A DNA stretch of 64,000 bases, taken from contig NZ_SMFZ01000002.1 of NCBI RefSeq assembly GCF_004339565.1, forward strand, positions 1,116,001-1,180,000, given 5' to 3'. A model generated the notes under the pieces. It searched no databases and was not told the DNA's origin. It saw only the letters and a program-made list of their open reading frames with translations. Shown here piece by piece: positions 40,648 through 48,772 of this stretch. Source of the stretch: Pseudonocardia endophytica (GTDB lineage Bacteria > Actinomycetota > Actinomycetes > Mycobacteriales > Pseudonocardiaceae). Position 1 is the stretch's first letter; each line of letters begins with the position of its first letter. A program made the position numbers and the translations under genes.

Positions 40648-41961
40648 GTGAAGGTCTCCGTCATCGGATGCGGCTACCTCGGCGCGGTCCACGCCGCGTC
40701 GATGGCCGAGCTGGGTCATCAGGTCGTCGGTGTCGAGATCGACGAGGAGCGGGTGCGGCTGCTCTCGTCGGGCAAGGCGCCGTTCTACGAGCCCGGCTTC
40801 GACGAGCTGCTGGCCGCGAGCCTCGCGTCCGGCCGCCTGTCGTTCACGTCCGACGTCGGTGAGGCGGCCGGTGCCCGGGTGCACTTCCTGTGCGTCGGCA
40901 CCCCGCAGAAGCGCGACGAGTACGGCGCCGACCTGCGGCACGTCGACGCGGCCGTCGGGGCGCTGGTCGACGTGCTGGAGCCGGGAGAGCTGGTGGCGGG
41001 CAAGTCGACCGTGCCGGTCGGGACGGCCGCGCGCCTGGCCGAGACGGTCGGGGAGACCGGCGCGATGCTGGCGTGGAACCCGGAGTTCCTGCGCGAGGGG
41101 TTCGCGGTGCAGGACACGCTGCACCCGGACCGTCTGGTGTACGGCGTCCCGGACGGCGCCGACGGGCAGCGCGCGCGGGACCTGCTCGACGAGGTCTACG
41201 CGACGATCGTCGCCGCCGGGACGCCGCAGGTGGTGACGGACCACGCGACCGCGGAGATGGTGAAGACGGCCGCGAACTCGTTCCTGGCCACGAAGATCTC
41301 GTTCATCAACGCGATGGCCGAGCTGTGCGAGGCGACCGGTGCGGACGTGAAGCAGCTGGCGGACGCGATCGGCTACGACGAGCGGATCGGCCGGAAGTTC
41401 CTCAACGCCGGTCTCGGGTTCGGTGGCGGGTGCCTGCCGAAGGACATCCGGGCGTTCATGGCCCGGGCCGGGGAGCTGGGCGCCGACCAGGCGCTGACGT
41501 TCCTGCGCGAGGTCGACAACATCAACATGCGACGTCGGATCCGGATGGTGGAGCTGGCCCGCGCGGTGTGCGACGGGAGCCTGCTCGGCAAGCGGGTCGC
41601 CGTCCTGGGCGCGGCGTTCAAGCCGGACTCCGACGACATCCGCGACTCGCCGGCGCTGAACGTCGCGGCCCAGCTGCAGCTGCAGGGCGCGACGGTCCGG
41701 GTGACGGACCCGGCGGCCGTCGAGAACGCGCGCCGGCAGTGGCCGCAGCTGGACTACGCGGTCACGGCCCATGAGGCGGCCGAGCGGGCGGACCTCGTCC
41801 TGCTGCTGACCGAGTGGCGCGAGTACCGGCAGCTGGACCCGGCCGCGTTCGGCGCGGTCGTGGCCCGCCGCAGCGTGCTGGACGGGCGCAACGCGCTGGA
41901 CCGGGAGGCCTGGGAGGCGGCCGGCTGGAGCTACCGTGCCCTCGGCCGTCGGAGCACCTGA
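40648..41961 (+). CDS. ugd: UDP-glucose 6-dehydrogenase
   Basis: The 437-aa product is of typical size. It has the NAD site GCGYLGAVHAASMAELG, FVGTP-like CVGTPQKRDEYGADL, WNPEFLREGFAVQDTLHPDR, KTAANSFLATKISFINA, the catalytic Cys in FGGGCLPKDIRAF and AFKPDSDDIRDSPAL. It converts UDP-glucose to UDP-glucuronate with two NAD+. It is a different subfamily from the two cassette dehydrogenases (GGHCIPCDP type), so the window has three such enzymes of two kinds. The GTG start is at 40648. Confidence 0.92.
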   Translation: MKVSVIGCGYLGAVHAASMAELGHQVVGVEIDEERVRLLSSGKAPFYEPGFDELLAASLASGRLSFTSDVGEAAGARVHFLCVGTPQKRDEYGADLRHVDAAVGALVDVLEPGELVAGKSTVPVGTAARLAETVGETGAMLAWNPEFLREGFAVQDTLHPDRLVYGVPDGADGQRARDLLDEVYATIVAAGTPQVVTDHATAEMVKTAANSFLATKISFINAMAELCEATGADVKQLADAIGYDERIGRKFLNAGLGFGGGCLPKDIRAFMARAGELGADQALTFLREVDNINMRRRIRMVELARAVCDGSLLGKRVAVLGAAFKPDSDDIRDSPALNVAAQLQLQGATVRVTDPAAVENARRQWPQLDYAVTAHEAAERADLVLLLTEWREYRQLDPAAFGAVVARRSVLDGRNALDREAWEAAGWSYRALGRRST

Positions 41962-42135
41962 GGCGACACCCGTCACGCCCGCGATCCGTAACGCACGTCC
42001 TCGGGCGATCGAATTTCCGGGACGAACCACCCGTAGAGGGAGTTGCGGATGGCCGTGCGTGTCCGGTTCCGCGCGCCGGATACCGTGACCCGGCCGATCG
42101 GCCCAGCCTCGGCTCCGCGTCACTGGAGGAACCGC

Positions 42136-43416
42136 TTGTCTACCGCTCCGCCCGACCCCCGGACCGACGTCGCCGCGGCGAACCCGGCGACCCGCGTCAC
42201 CGAGTGCCGCTCCTGCGGGTCGGCTGACCTGCGCGAGTTCCTCTCGCTCGGGTCGACGCCGATCGCGAACGCGCTGCCGGATCCGGCCGAGACGGGGACG
42301 CCGGACGCGTCGTACCCGCTGGCCGTCGGGTTCTGCGCCGGGTGCGCGCTGGTGCAGCTGACCCACGAGCTGCCCGCCGAGATCATCTTCGGGGCGGACT
42401 ACCCGTACTTCTCGTCGTTCTCCGACGCGCTGGTCAAGCACTCCGGCGAGCACGTCGACGACCTGGTGGCGCAGCGGGGGCTGGACGGGAACTCGCTCGT
42501 CGTCGAGCTGGCCAGCAACGACGGCTACCTGCTCACGCAGTTCGCCCGCCACGGCGTCCCGACGCTCGGCGTGGAGCCGACGCCCGGCCCGGCGGCGGCG
42601 GCCCGGGAGGCCGGCGTCGACACGCTGGAGGAGTTCTTCACCGCGTCGCTCGGCGAGACGCTCCGCGCCGAGCGCGGTCCGGCGGACGCGATCCTGGCCA
42701 ACAACGTGATGGCCCACGTCCCGGACCTGAACGGCTTCGTGGCCGGCATGGCCGCACTCGTCGCCGACGACGGCGTGGTGCAGGTGGAGAACCCGTGCGT
42801 CGGGGACCTGCTGGAGCACAACGAGTTCGACACCGTCTACCACGAGCACTTCTGCTACTTCTCGACGCTCGCGGTGCAGCGGCTGTTCGCCCGGCACGGG
42901 CTGACGCTGATCGACGTCGAGCACTTCCCGAACATGCACGGCGGCACGCTGCGCTGGACCGCGAGCAAGCAGGGATCGCCCTCCGAGCGCGCCGAGGCGC
43001 AGCTGGAGAAGGAGCGGGCGGCGGGGCTCGACGACTACGCCGCCTACCGCGACTTCGGCGAGACCGTGCGCCGGAACCAGGCCGAGCTCGTCGAACTCCT
43101 GCGGTCGCTGCGCGCCGAGGGCGCGTCGGTCGCCGCCTACGGTGCCGCGGCCAAGGGCGCGACGCTGCTGAACTCGTCGGGCATCGGGGCCAACACGATC
43201 GACTTCGTGGTTGACCGCAACACCCATAAACAGGGCAAGCTCATCCCCGGCGCGCGGATCCCGATCCTGGACCCGCAGGCGCTCCTCGACCGGCGGCCGG
43301 ACTACGTCCTGCTGCTCGCCTGGAACTTCGCCGAGGAGATCGTGCGCCAGCAGCAGGCCTACGCGGACGGGGGAGGGCGGTTCGTCGTCCCCGTGCCGCG
43401 GCCGAAGATCGTCTGA
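42136..43416 (+). CDS. SAM-dependent sugar C-methyltransferase-like protein
   Basis: The 426-aa product has an N-terminal zinc-binding domain (CRSCG ... FCAGCALVQL), a central Rossmann methyltransferase domain with SAM motif VVELASNDGYLL and NNVMAHVPDLN, and a C-terminal domain with AYGAAAKGATLLN and GARIPI. This three-part layout is that of the NovU/TylC3/KijD1 C-methyltransferases, which methylate C3 (or C5) of dTDP-4-keto-deoxysugars. The TTG at 42136 is chosen because GGAGGA lies 5 bases upstream. It is the first gene of a three-gene sugar-modification operon with an RmlC-like epimerase. Confidence 0.85.
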   Translation: MSTAPPDPRTDVAAANPATRVTECRSCGSADLREFLSLGSTPIANALPDPAETGTPDASYPLAVGFCAGCALVQLTHELPAEIIFGADYPYFSSFSDALVKHSGEHVDDLVAQRGLDGNSLVVELASNDGYLLTQFARHGVPTLGVEPTPGPAAAAREAGVDTLEEFFTASLGETLRAERGPADAILANNVMAHVPDLNGFVAGMAALVADDGVVQVENPCVGDLLEHNEFDTVYHEHFCYFSTLAVQRLFARHGLTLIDVEHFPNMHGGTLRWTASKQGSPSERAEAQLEKERAAGLDDYAAYRDFGETVRRNQAELVELLRSLRAEGASVAAYGAAAKGATLLNSSGIGANTIDFVVDRNTHKQGKLIPGARIPILDPQALLDRRPDYVLLLAWNFAEEIVRQQQAYADGGGRFVVPVPRPKIV

Positions 43417-43429
43417 GGAGAGGACATCG

Positions 43430-43993
43430 ATGGAGGTGTGCGAGACCGAGCTGCCCGGAGTGCTGGAGTTCCGGCCGTCCCCGCACCGGGACGACCGCGG
43501 GTTCTTCAGCCGCACCTACGACGACGCGGTCGCCGCGCGGTGGGGCATCGTCCGGTCGGACTTCGTGCAGGACAGCCAGTCCCGCTCCGAGCACGCCGTG
43601 CTGCGCGGGCTGCACGGCCGCGGTGGCGCCGGTGAGGCCAAGATCGTGCGGTGCGCGCACGGGGCCGCGTTCGTCGCGATCGTGGACGCCCGCCCGGAGT
43701 CGCCGACGCTCGGCAGGCACGTCACCGTCCGGCTCGACGACGTCGACATGGTCTCGGTGTACGTGCCGCGGCGGATGCTCGTCGGGTTCCAGGTGGTCGG
43801 CGACGTCGCGGACATGTGCTACTCGATCGACCGGGAGCACGACGGCAGCGAGGCCGTCCAGGTCCGCTACGACGACCCCCAGCTCGGCATCGAGTGGCCG
43901 CTGCCGGTCGAGCAGCTGAGCGCGCGCGACGAGAATGCCTCGAGCTGGGCGGACTTCGTGCACGCGCTCGGGATCGACACCGCACACCGCTGA
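43430..43993 (+). CDS. RmlC-like dTDP-4-keto-sugar 3,5-epimerase
   Basis: The 187-aa cupin of normal family length has DDRGFFSRTYD, QDSQSRSEHAVLRGLHGR (catalytic His), CAHGAAFVAIVDARPESPT, VPRRMLVGFQVVGD and DDPQLGIEWPL. It epimerises a dTDP-4-keto-6-deoxyhexose at C3 and/or C5. It sits between two methyltransferase-type genes, so the product is probably a branched deoxysugar. No RmlA or RmlB gene is in the window, so the substrate must come from elsewhere. The ATG is preceded by GAGGAGAGG. Confidence 0.85.
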   Translation: MEVCETELPGVLEFRPSPHRDDRGFFSRTYDDAVAARWGIVRSDFVQDSQSRSEHAVLRGLHGRGGAGEAKIVRCAHGAAFVAIVDARPESPTLGRHVTVRLDDVDMVSVYVPRRMLVGFQVVGDVADMCYSIDREHDGSEAVQVRYDDPQLGIEWPLPVEQLSARDENASSWADFVHALGIDTAHR

Positions 43994-44025
43994 ACCGACA
44001 CCGCCCCGTACGAGGAGGAGAACCG

Positions 44026-45129
44026 ATGGAGACCACCGAGATCCGCTGCCGGTTCTGCCGCTCGTCGGAGGGCGAGCTGGTCCTCGACGCGGGCCGCCAG
44101 CCCGCCGCGAAGGTGTTCCCGGACGTCGACGACACGACGCCGGAGGACCTCTACCCGCTGCGGATGTGGATGTGCGGCCAGTGCCACCTGGCCCAGCTCG
44201 TGGAGGACCCCGGCACGCCGGAGGAGCCGGTCGGGCTCGAGCCCGCCGCACTCGTCGAACAGGGGCGCGACGCCGTGTCCAAGCTGGTCGAGGCCGGCAT
44301 CCTCGGCGACGGCACCGTCTACCACGAGTACCCGAGCCCGCATGGCGGCAATTGGGGAGCGCTGCTGGAGGCGGTCGGCGCCCGTCCTGCCGAGGACGGC
44401 GAGCTGGCCGACGTGTGCATCGACAACCTCGGCCTGATCCACGACGCCGACCAGGCCTCCGCGCTGGCCGAGCGCGCGACCCGGATCCGGGAGGACGGGA
44501 TCCTGCTGTTCCAGTGGCCGTCGTTGCAGGGGATCCTGGACACGGGGTCGTGGAACGCGTTGCGGCACGGGCACTTCGCGTACCAGTCGGTGCCGGTGAT
44601 GGTCGCCGAGCTGGCGGAGATCGGGTTCGGTGCGACGACGGCGTGGTGGTTCCCGCTCTACGGCGGCAGCGTGCTGCTGGCGGCGCAGCGGGGTGGGCAG
44701 CCGGACCAGGAGCTGCTGGACCTGATCGCTCGCGAGGAGTCGATCGGGGTGCTGAAGTCCGACGTCGTGCGGGACCTGCAGCGCTCCGCGGACGCCACGT
44801 CGTCGGGTCTGCGCGAGTTCATCGTCGCCGAGCGCGAGGCGGGCCGGAACGTCTGGGGCTACGGCGCCGCGTCCCGGTGCGTGGCGCTGCTCAACCGCGC
44901 GGAGATCGGGCCGGACCTGCTCCCGACGATCGCCGACGGCGGTGGTGCGAAGCAGGGCAAGCGCACGCCGGGCAGCGGCATCCCGATCGTCGCGCCGTCG
45001 GACATGATCGCGGCGAAGCCGGACACGGTGCTGCTGTTCCTCGGCGACATGCTGAACGAGATGCGCGGCGCGATGCCGGAGATCGAGCGCAACGGCGGTC
45101 GCTGGGTGATCGCCGACGACCTGGGCTGA
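44026..45129 (+). CDS. C-methyltransferase-like protein lacking a clear SAM loop
   Basis: The 367-aa product has the N-terminal zinc-binding module (CRFC ... CGQCHLAQL) and the C-terminal methyltransferase-associated domain (VWGYGAASRCVALLN, GSGIPIVAP) of the NovU-type family. The central domain lacks the glycine-rich E-x-G/N-x-G loop: the stretch is YHEYPSPHGGNWGALLEA, and later VCIDNLGLIHDADQ. It may be an inactive partner of the enzyme two genes upstream, or may act on a different chemistry. The ATG has GAGGAGGAG upstream. It is the last gene of the operon. Confidence 0.7.
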   Translation: METTEIRCRFCRSSEGELVLDAGRQPAAKVFPDVDDTTPEDLYPLRMWMCGQCHLAQLVEDPGTPEEPVGLEPAALVEQGRDAVSKLVEAGILGDGTVYHEYPSPHGGNWGALLEAVGARPAEDGELADVCIDNLGLIHDADQASALAERATRIREDGILLFQWPSLQGILDTGSWNALRHGHFAYQSVPVMVAELAEIGFGATTAWWFPLYGGSVLLAAQRGGQPDQELLDLIAREESIGVLKSDVVRDLQRSADATSSGLREFIVAEREAGRNVWGYGAASRCVALLNRAEIGPDLLPTIADGGGAKQGKRTPGSGIPIVAPSDMIAAKPDTVLLFLGDMLNEMRGAMPEIERNGGRWVIADDLG

Positions 45130-45146
45130 TCCGGCTCGGCTCCGGC

Positions 45147-45302
45147 TCAGCTCCGGTCGTCGACGGGCCGCTGCTCGGCGGGCGCGTTCCGTGCGGCCTG
45201 CTCCTCCTCGCGACGGCGTCGACCGAGCACGCGTCCGACGACGACGGCGACCGGGACCGCGACGGCGACCCAGAGGGCCGCGACGATTCCGAATGGTGAC
45301 AC
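45147..45302 (-). CDS. 51-aa single-pass membrane protein
   Basis: The product starts VSPFGIVAALWVAVAVPVAVVVG, one hydrophobic helix of about 20 residues. A basic/acidic tail (RRRREEEQ) follows, and the chain ends VDDRS. AGGAGG is visible upstream of the GTG (45302) with 8-base spacing, a strong sign of translation. It converges on the upstream methyltransferase-like gene with 17 bases between. The function is unknown. Confidence 0.55.
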   Translation of the reverse strand: MSPFGIVAALWVAVAVPVAVVVGRVLGRRRREEEQAARNAPAEQRPVDDRS

Positions 45303-45886
45303 TGCTCCGACCTCCTGTGACGAACTGCCGGCGGGACGGCACGGGAGCGTCGACCATCGGCGTGCGGAGCGGGAAGCGGTGTCACTCCGCCGTCGTGGAG
45401 CGGACCCGATCGGAGCGGCGCGTCGCTGTCCGGAGCCGGACCGACGCGGCGGTCGTCCCCCGGCCGGAGTGTCCGCAGCCCGTTCGTGCAGGTCCGGGCC
45501 GGCAGGCTCGCCGTCTCGGGGCGGGCGCCCGCCGGCGCCCGCCCGCGGGCACTCCCCGTGACGTGGTCCGCGTCGACCGCCCGGACCGGTGACACCCGCC
45601 CGCTGAACGCGCATCCGCCCGCGAGACGACACGCCCCACAAGATTCCACGATCGTGTTGATCGAACGGCGGTGGCCGGGACCGGCGCGTTCGACGTGCGG
45701 AAACGCCGGCCGTGTCCGGGTCGGTCGCCGGCCGGCCGGGCCCGGCGACCCCCGCGGCCGACCGCGGTCCCGGGGCCGGACACGCTTCGTGTGGCCGGAT
45801 CCGGTACCCGACCCGTTCGCACGGAGCTCGTCGCACGATGGTTGCTCGGACCACATTTTGCCTGGTCAGACGGGTACCAATACGGC
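45303..45886. other. Intergenic region upstream of the TasA-like operon
   Basis: About 580 bp, very GC-rich, contain no convincing gene. It carries one exact TTCCAC-N5-TGTTGA element (copy E) and, nearer the start codon, an AT-richer stretch (45850-45886) where the promoter probably lies. Confidence 0.5.
45644..45660 (+). promoter_or_regulatory. TTCCAC-N5-TGTTGA element, copy E
   Basis: Exact match (N5 = GATCG), 226 bp before the first gene of the signal peptidase/TasA-like operon. Confidence 0.65.
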
Positions 45887-46381
45887 ATGTCCTCAACAGA
45901 TGAACGGGAGTTCGACGTCGACCGGTCCCGGCGCCGCAAGCGCCTGGCCGTGCTCGTCGGCGGCGCGGTCGTCCTCGTCGGTGCCGGGATCGCGCTGGCG
46001 GCGTACCTGTCGACCGGTACCGGTACCGGCGAGGCGACCGCGGCGACCGCGGCGAGCTCGACGATCACGCCCGGGACCAGCGGGAGCGGCCTGTACCCGG
46101 GCGGCAGCAGCAGCTACACCGTCGAGATCAACAACCCGAACCCCTACCCGGTGCGCGTGACCGAGATCAGCGCCGGATCGTCGGCGACGAACGGGAGCTG
46201 CGCGGCCGGCTCGGTGACCAGCGACGCCGTGCCATCGCCTCCGCCCGACGTGATCGAGCCGGGGGAGAGCGGCACCTACACGCTGACGTCGCGGATGATC
46301 GCCGACCCGGACAACGGCTGCCAGGGCAGGGCCCTCACGCTCGCGCTGAACGCCACGCTCGCCTCCGCCGCCGAGGACTGA
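45887..46381 (+). CDS. Small exported TasA/camelysin-like protein 1
   Basis: The 164-aa product has a highly charged N-terminus (DRSRRRKR), a hydrophobic segment (about 20-40) ending ALAAYLSTG, then a small beta-rich domain. That domain has YTVEINNPNPYPVRVTEI, one pair of Cys (SCAAG ... GCQG) and the end LTLALNATL. The signal resembles the SipW-dependent type: AxAxY/W right after the hydrophobic core, followed by a Gly/Thr/Ala-rich stretch. The signal peptidase encoded next is the likely processing enzyme. The NPNPxPVxVT segment is shared with the protein at 47189. The structural or matrix role is inferred. Confidence 0.7.
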   Translation: MSSTDEREFDVDRSRRRKRLAVLVGGAVVLVGAGIALAAYLSTGTGTGEATAATAASSTITPGTSGSGLYPGGSSSYTVEINNPNPYPVRVTEISAGSSATNGSCAAGSVTSDAVPSPPPDVIEPGESGTYTLTSRMIADPDNGCQGRALTLALNATLASAAED

Positions 46382-46422
46382 GCCCGCGACGGACCGGATC
46401 ACAGGAAGTGCGTGGTACTCAG

Positions 46423-47196
46423 ATGAGCTCCTCCGACACGGTGCGCCTGACCGCGGAGAGCCGGACGGCCGGCGGACGGTCGGCGGGAGGCGGTGGCGGG
46501 ACGCGAGACCGCGGACGCCACCGTCACCGCCACCGTCACCGCCGCCGGCGCCGCCGGCTGCCGTTCTGGGCGGAGCTGCCGCTGCTGCTGCTCGTCGCCG
46601 CGGCCGTGACGGTCCTCGTCCAGGGTTTCGTCGTCCGGATCTTCGTCGTCCCCTCGGGTTCGATGGAGCGCACGCTGCACGGGTGCCCGGGGTGCGACAA
46701 CGACCGCGTCGCCGTCGACAAGCTCGGTTACCGGTTCACCGATCCGGCGCCCGGCGACGTCGTGGTGTTCCGCGGACCGGCGGCGTGGGTGAGCAACGGC
46801 GAGGTCTCCACGTCCCGGCCGAAGGATCCGGTGGTGCGCACGCTGCTCGAGATCTACGCCTACGCGAGCCTCTCGGAGCCCTACGAGAAGGACTTCGTCA
46901 AGCGGGTCGTCGCGGTCGGTGGCCAGACCGTCTCCTGCTGCGACCCGGAGAACCGCGTCGTCGTGGACGGGAAGCCGGTCGCGGAGCCCTACGTGTACCT
47001 CCAGCCGGGAGGTCCGCCACGGCAGGCCCCGTTCGACCCGGTCACGCTCGGCCCTGGCCAGATCTGGGCGATGGGCGACAACCGCAACAACTCCGCCGAC
47101 TCGCGCGAGCACGGACCGATCACGACCGCCGACGTGATCGGGAAGGTGCGGTTCGTCGTGCTGCCCGTGGACCGGTGGCGCAGCGTCGATGGCTGA
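46423..47196 (+). CDS. Signal peptidase I
   Basis: The 257-aa product has an N-terminal His/Arg-rich cytoplasmic segment, a membrane anchor (about 47-68) and the S26 catalytic domain. The nucleophile Ser is in VPSGSMERTL, the general-base Lys in DFVKRVVAVGG, and the C-terminal box is GDNRNNSADSREHGPI. It cleaves signal peptides at the outer face of the membrane. Placed between two small exported proteins, it is probably dedicated to them, as SipW is to TasA, although it has the Ser/Lys pair of the general enzyme. ATG 46423 is taken; GTG 46408 in frame is equally possible. Confidence 0.9.
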   Translation: MSSSDTVRLTAESRTAGGRSAGGGGGTRDRGRHRHRHRHRRRRRRLPFWAELPLLLLVAAAVTVLVQGFVVRIFVVPSGSMERTLHGCPGCDNDRVAVDKLGYRFTDPAPGDVVVFRGPAAWVSNGEVSTSRPKDPVVRTLLEIYAYASLSEPYEKDFVKRVVAVGGQTVSCCDPENRVVVDGKPVAEPYVYLQPGGPPRQAPFDPVTLGPGQIWAMGDNRNNSADSREHGPITTADVIGKVRFVVLPVDRWRSVDG

Positions 47197-47713
47197 GACC
47201 GTGACGCACACCCGGCCCGACGTCCCGCCGGTGGGGAGCCGGCGGGCGGCGTTCGCCAGGGTCGCGTTCGGTGCCGCCGTCGCGGCCTCCCTCGGCGTCG
47301 GTGGTGGGGTGGCGTCGGCCTCGTGGGCCGGCGGCGGGTCGGGTGACGGGTCGGCGACGGCCGCGTCGCTCGACCCACCGACGACGGCGGCGGTCCCCGG
47401 GTCGGCGGTGACGACGGGGGAGCTCTATCCCGGCGCCACCGGGGACGCCGTGGTCACCGTCGTGAACCCCAACCCGGTCCCGATGACGGTGACCTCGGTG
47501 GCCGGCTCCGGGCAGCCGACCGCGAGCGGCGGTACCGGTACCTGCGACGTCACCGGCGTCACCCTCACCCCGTCGGACCCCGGACTGCCGGTGGCGGCCG
47601 GCGGGTCGGCGACGCTCACCCTGCCCGGAGCGGCCGTGATGTCGACGGAGTCGGAGACCGGATGCCAGAACGCCGTGTTCACGATCCCGGTCACGCTGAC
47701 CGTCAGCAGCTGA
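47189..47713 (+). CDS. Small exported TasA/camelysin-like protein 2
   Basis: The 174-aa product has a signal segment (about 22-45) ending ASASWAGGGSGDGSA, again the A-x-A-x-W pattern followed by a Gly/Ser/Ala stretch. A beta-rich domain follows with VVTVVNPNPVPMTVTSV, a Cys pair (TCDV ... GCQN) and the end ITLTVSS-like PVTLTVSS. It is clearly related to the protein at 45887 over the mature part. The ATG lies inside the signal peptidase 3' end (8-base overlap), so the two are translated together. A surface or fibre subunit is likely by analogy. Confidence 0.7.
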   Translation: MAETVTHTRPDVPPVGSRRAAFARVAFGAAVAASLGVGGGVASASWAGGGSGDGSATAASLDPPTTAAVPGSAVTTGELYPGATGDAVVTVVNPNPVPMTVTSVAGSGQPTASGGTGTCDVTGVTLTPSDPGLPVAAGGSATLTLPGAAVMSTESETGCQNAVFTIPVTLTVSS

Positions 47714-47746
47714 TGACCGACGACGTGCCGTCCGGAGGTGGCCGCG

Positions 47747-48685
47747 ATGCCGCGCGTTGAGCGGCGCGTGACGGTCGTCGCCCTGCTGGCCACGCTGGTG
47801 ATGCTGGTGGGCGGCGGCGTGGCCTGGGCGGCGTGGACGGTCGACGGCTCCGGCTCGGCCACCGGCCGCGCCGGGGCGCTGGCCGCGCCGACCACCGGCT
47901 CGGTCGGCACGGCGTCCTGCACGTCGGCGACGACGGCCACCCTGCCGGTGAGCTTCGCGCCGGCCGACCGCGCCACCGGCTACCGGGTGCAGTGGTCGGA
48001 CTCGCCGGCGTTCACCAGCCCGACCACGACGACGACCACCGGGACGTCGACCACGCTGACGATCACCGGCGCCGGCACGGCGAAGACCGTCCACGTCCGG
48101 GTGCTGAGCACGCTGGGAGCGTGGGTGAGCGGATCGAGCCCGGTCGCCTCCGCACCGGTCGGGCCGTGCGGGCCGACCTGCACCGCGGGCAGCACGACCG
48201 TCACCGCCAGCGGCGACGCGTGGATCGACGAGGCGGACCCGACGGCCAACCACGGGTCGGACCCGACGCTGTCCGTCTCGTCGTCGAACAGCGGCGACCA
48301 GCGGGCCCTCGTGCAGTTCGACCTCCCGGCCCTGCCCGACGGGTGCACGCTCACCGGCGCGACCCTGCAGATGTACCACGCGTCCGGCACGGCGGGACGG
48401 ACGATCCTCGCCGGCCGCAACACGTCGAGCTGGACGGCGAGCACCGTGACCAACGACAACCGCCCGACCAGCTCGATCACCGACGCGGGCAGCAGCGTCA
48501 GCCCGTCCGAGCCCGGCACCACGCAGCAGTGGGCGGTGACCCCCGTCGTCGCGGCCCAGTACCGGGGACCGAACCACGGGTTCGTGGTGCGGGACCAGAC
48601 CGAGAACAGCTCGCCGGCAGCGACGCAGAGCTACTCCTCGACGGAGGGGGGTCGTCCTCCGCAGCTGGTCCTCACCTACGGGTGA
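47747..48685 (+). CDS. Exported protein with Fn3-like and DNRLRE domains
   Basis: The 312-aa product has a signal segment (about 8-28) ending WAAWTVDGSGSATG, like the two small exported proteins. A fibronectin-III-like domain (about 40-140: ATGYRVQWSDS, VHVRVLSTLG) and a DNRLRE domain (about 150-310: DAWIDEADPTANHGSDPTLSV, ALVQFDLPALPDGCTL) follow. DNRLRE domains occur in large secreted carbohydrate-active and surface proteins. It is the last gene of the operon and ends at a strong bidirectional terminator. ATG 47747 is used because GGAGG lies 8 bases upstream. Confidence 0.8.
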   Translation: MPRVERRVTVVALLATLVMLVGGGVAWAAWTVDGSGSATGRAGALAAPTTGSVGTASCTSATTATLPVSFAPADRATGYRVQWSDSPAFTSPTTTTTTGTSTTLTITGAGTAKTVHVRVLSTLGAWVSGSSPVASAPVGPCGPTCTAGSTTVTASGDAWIDEADPTANHGSDPTLSVSSSNSGDQRALVQFDLPALPDGCTLTGATLQMYHASGTAGRTILAGRNTSSWTASTVTNDNRPTSSITDAGSSVSPSEPGTTQQWAVTPVVAAQYRGPNHGFVVRDQTENSSPAATQSYSSTEGGRPPQLVLTYG

Positions 48686-48711
48686 TCTCTACCGGACCGG
48701 TGGGACGAAAG

Positions 48712-48753
48712 GGAACGGCGGCCGGACCCCCGCACGGGGCCGGCCGCCGTTCC
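48712..48753. terminator. Bidirectional terminator 1
   Basis: A perfect 14-bp stem (48712-48725 with 48740-48753) has further CCCC/GGGG pairing in the loop. It lies between convergent genes. The core ACGGCGGCCGGACCCCC is shared with the terminator at 50333-50374, while the outer stem differs with matching changes on both arms. Confidence 0.9.
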
Positions 48754-48772
48754 TTGTTGCGGGAGGGTGGCT

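Noticed and set aside
40246..43515. A 1089-codon minus-strand frame across LCP, dehydrogenase and methyltransferase genes
   Set aside because: It is an antisense shadow of three recognisable plus-strand genes, with Arg/Val/Glu-biased composition and no domain.
45671..45886. N-terminal extension of the first TasA-like protein to 45671
   Set aside because: The extension is Arg/Pro-rich and would bury the signal segment. ATG 45887 gives a normal charged start before the hydrophobic core.
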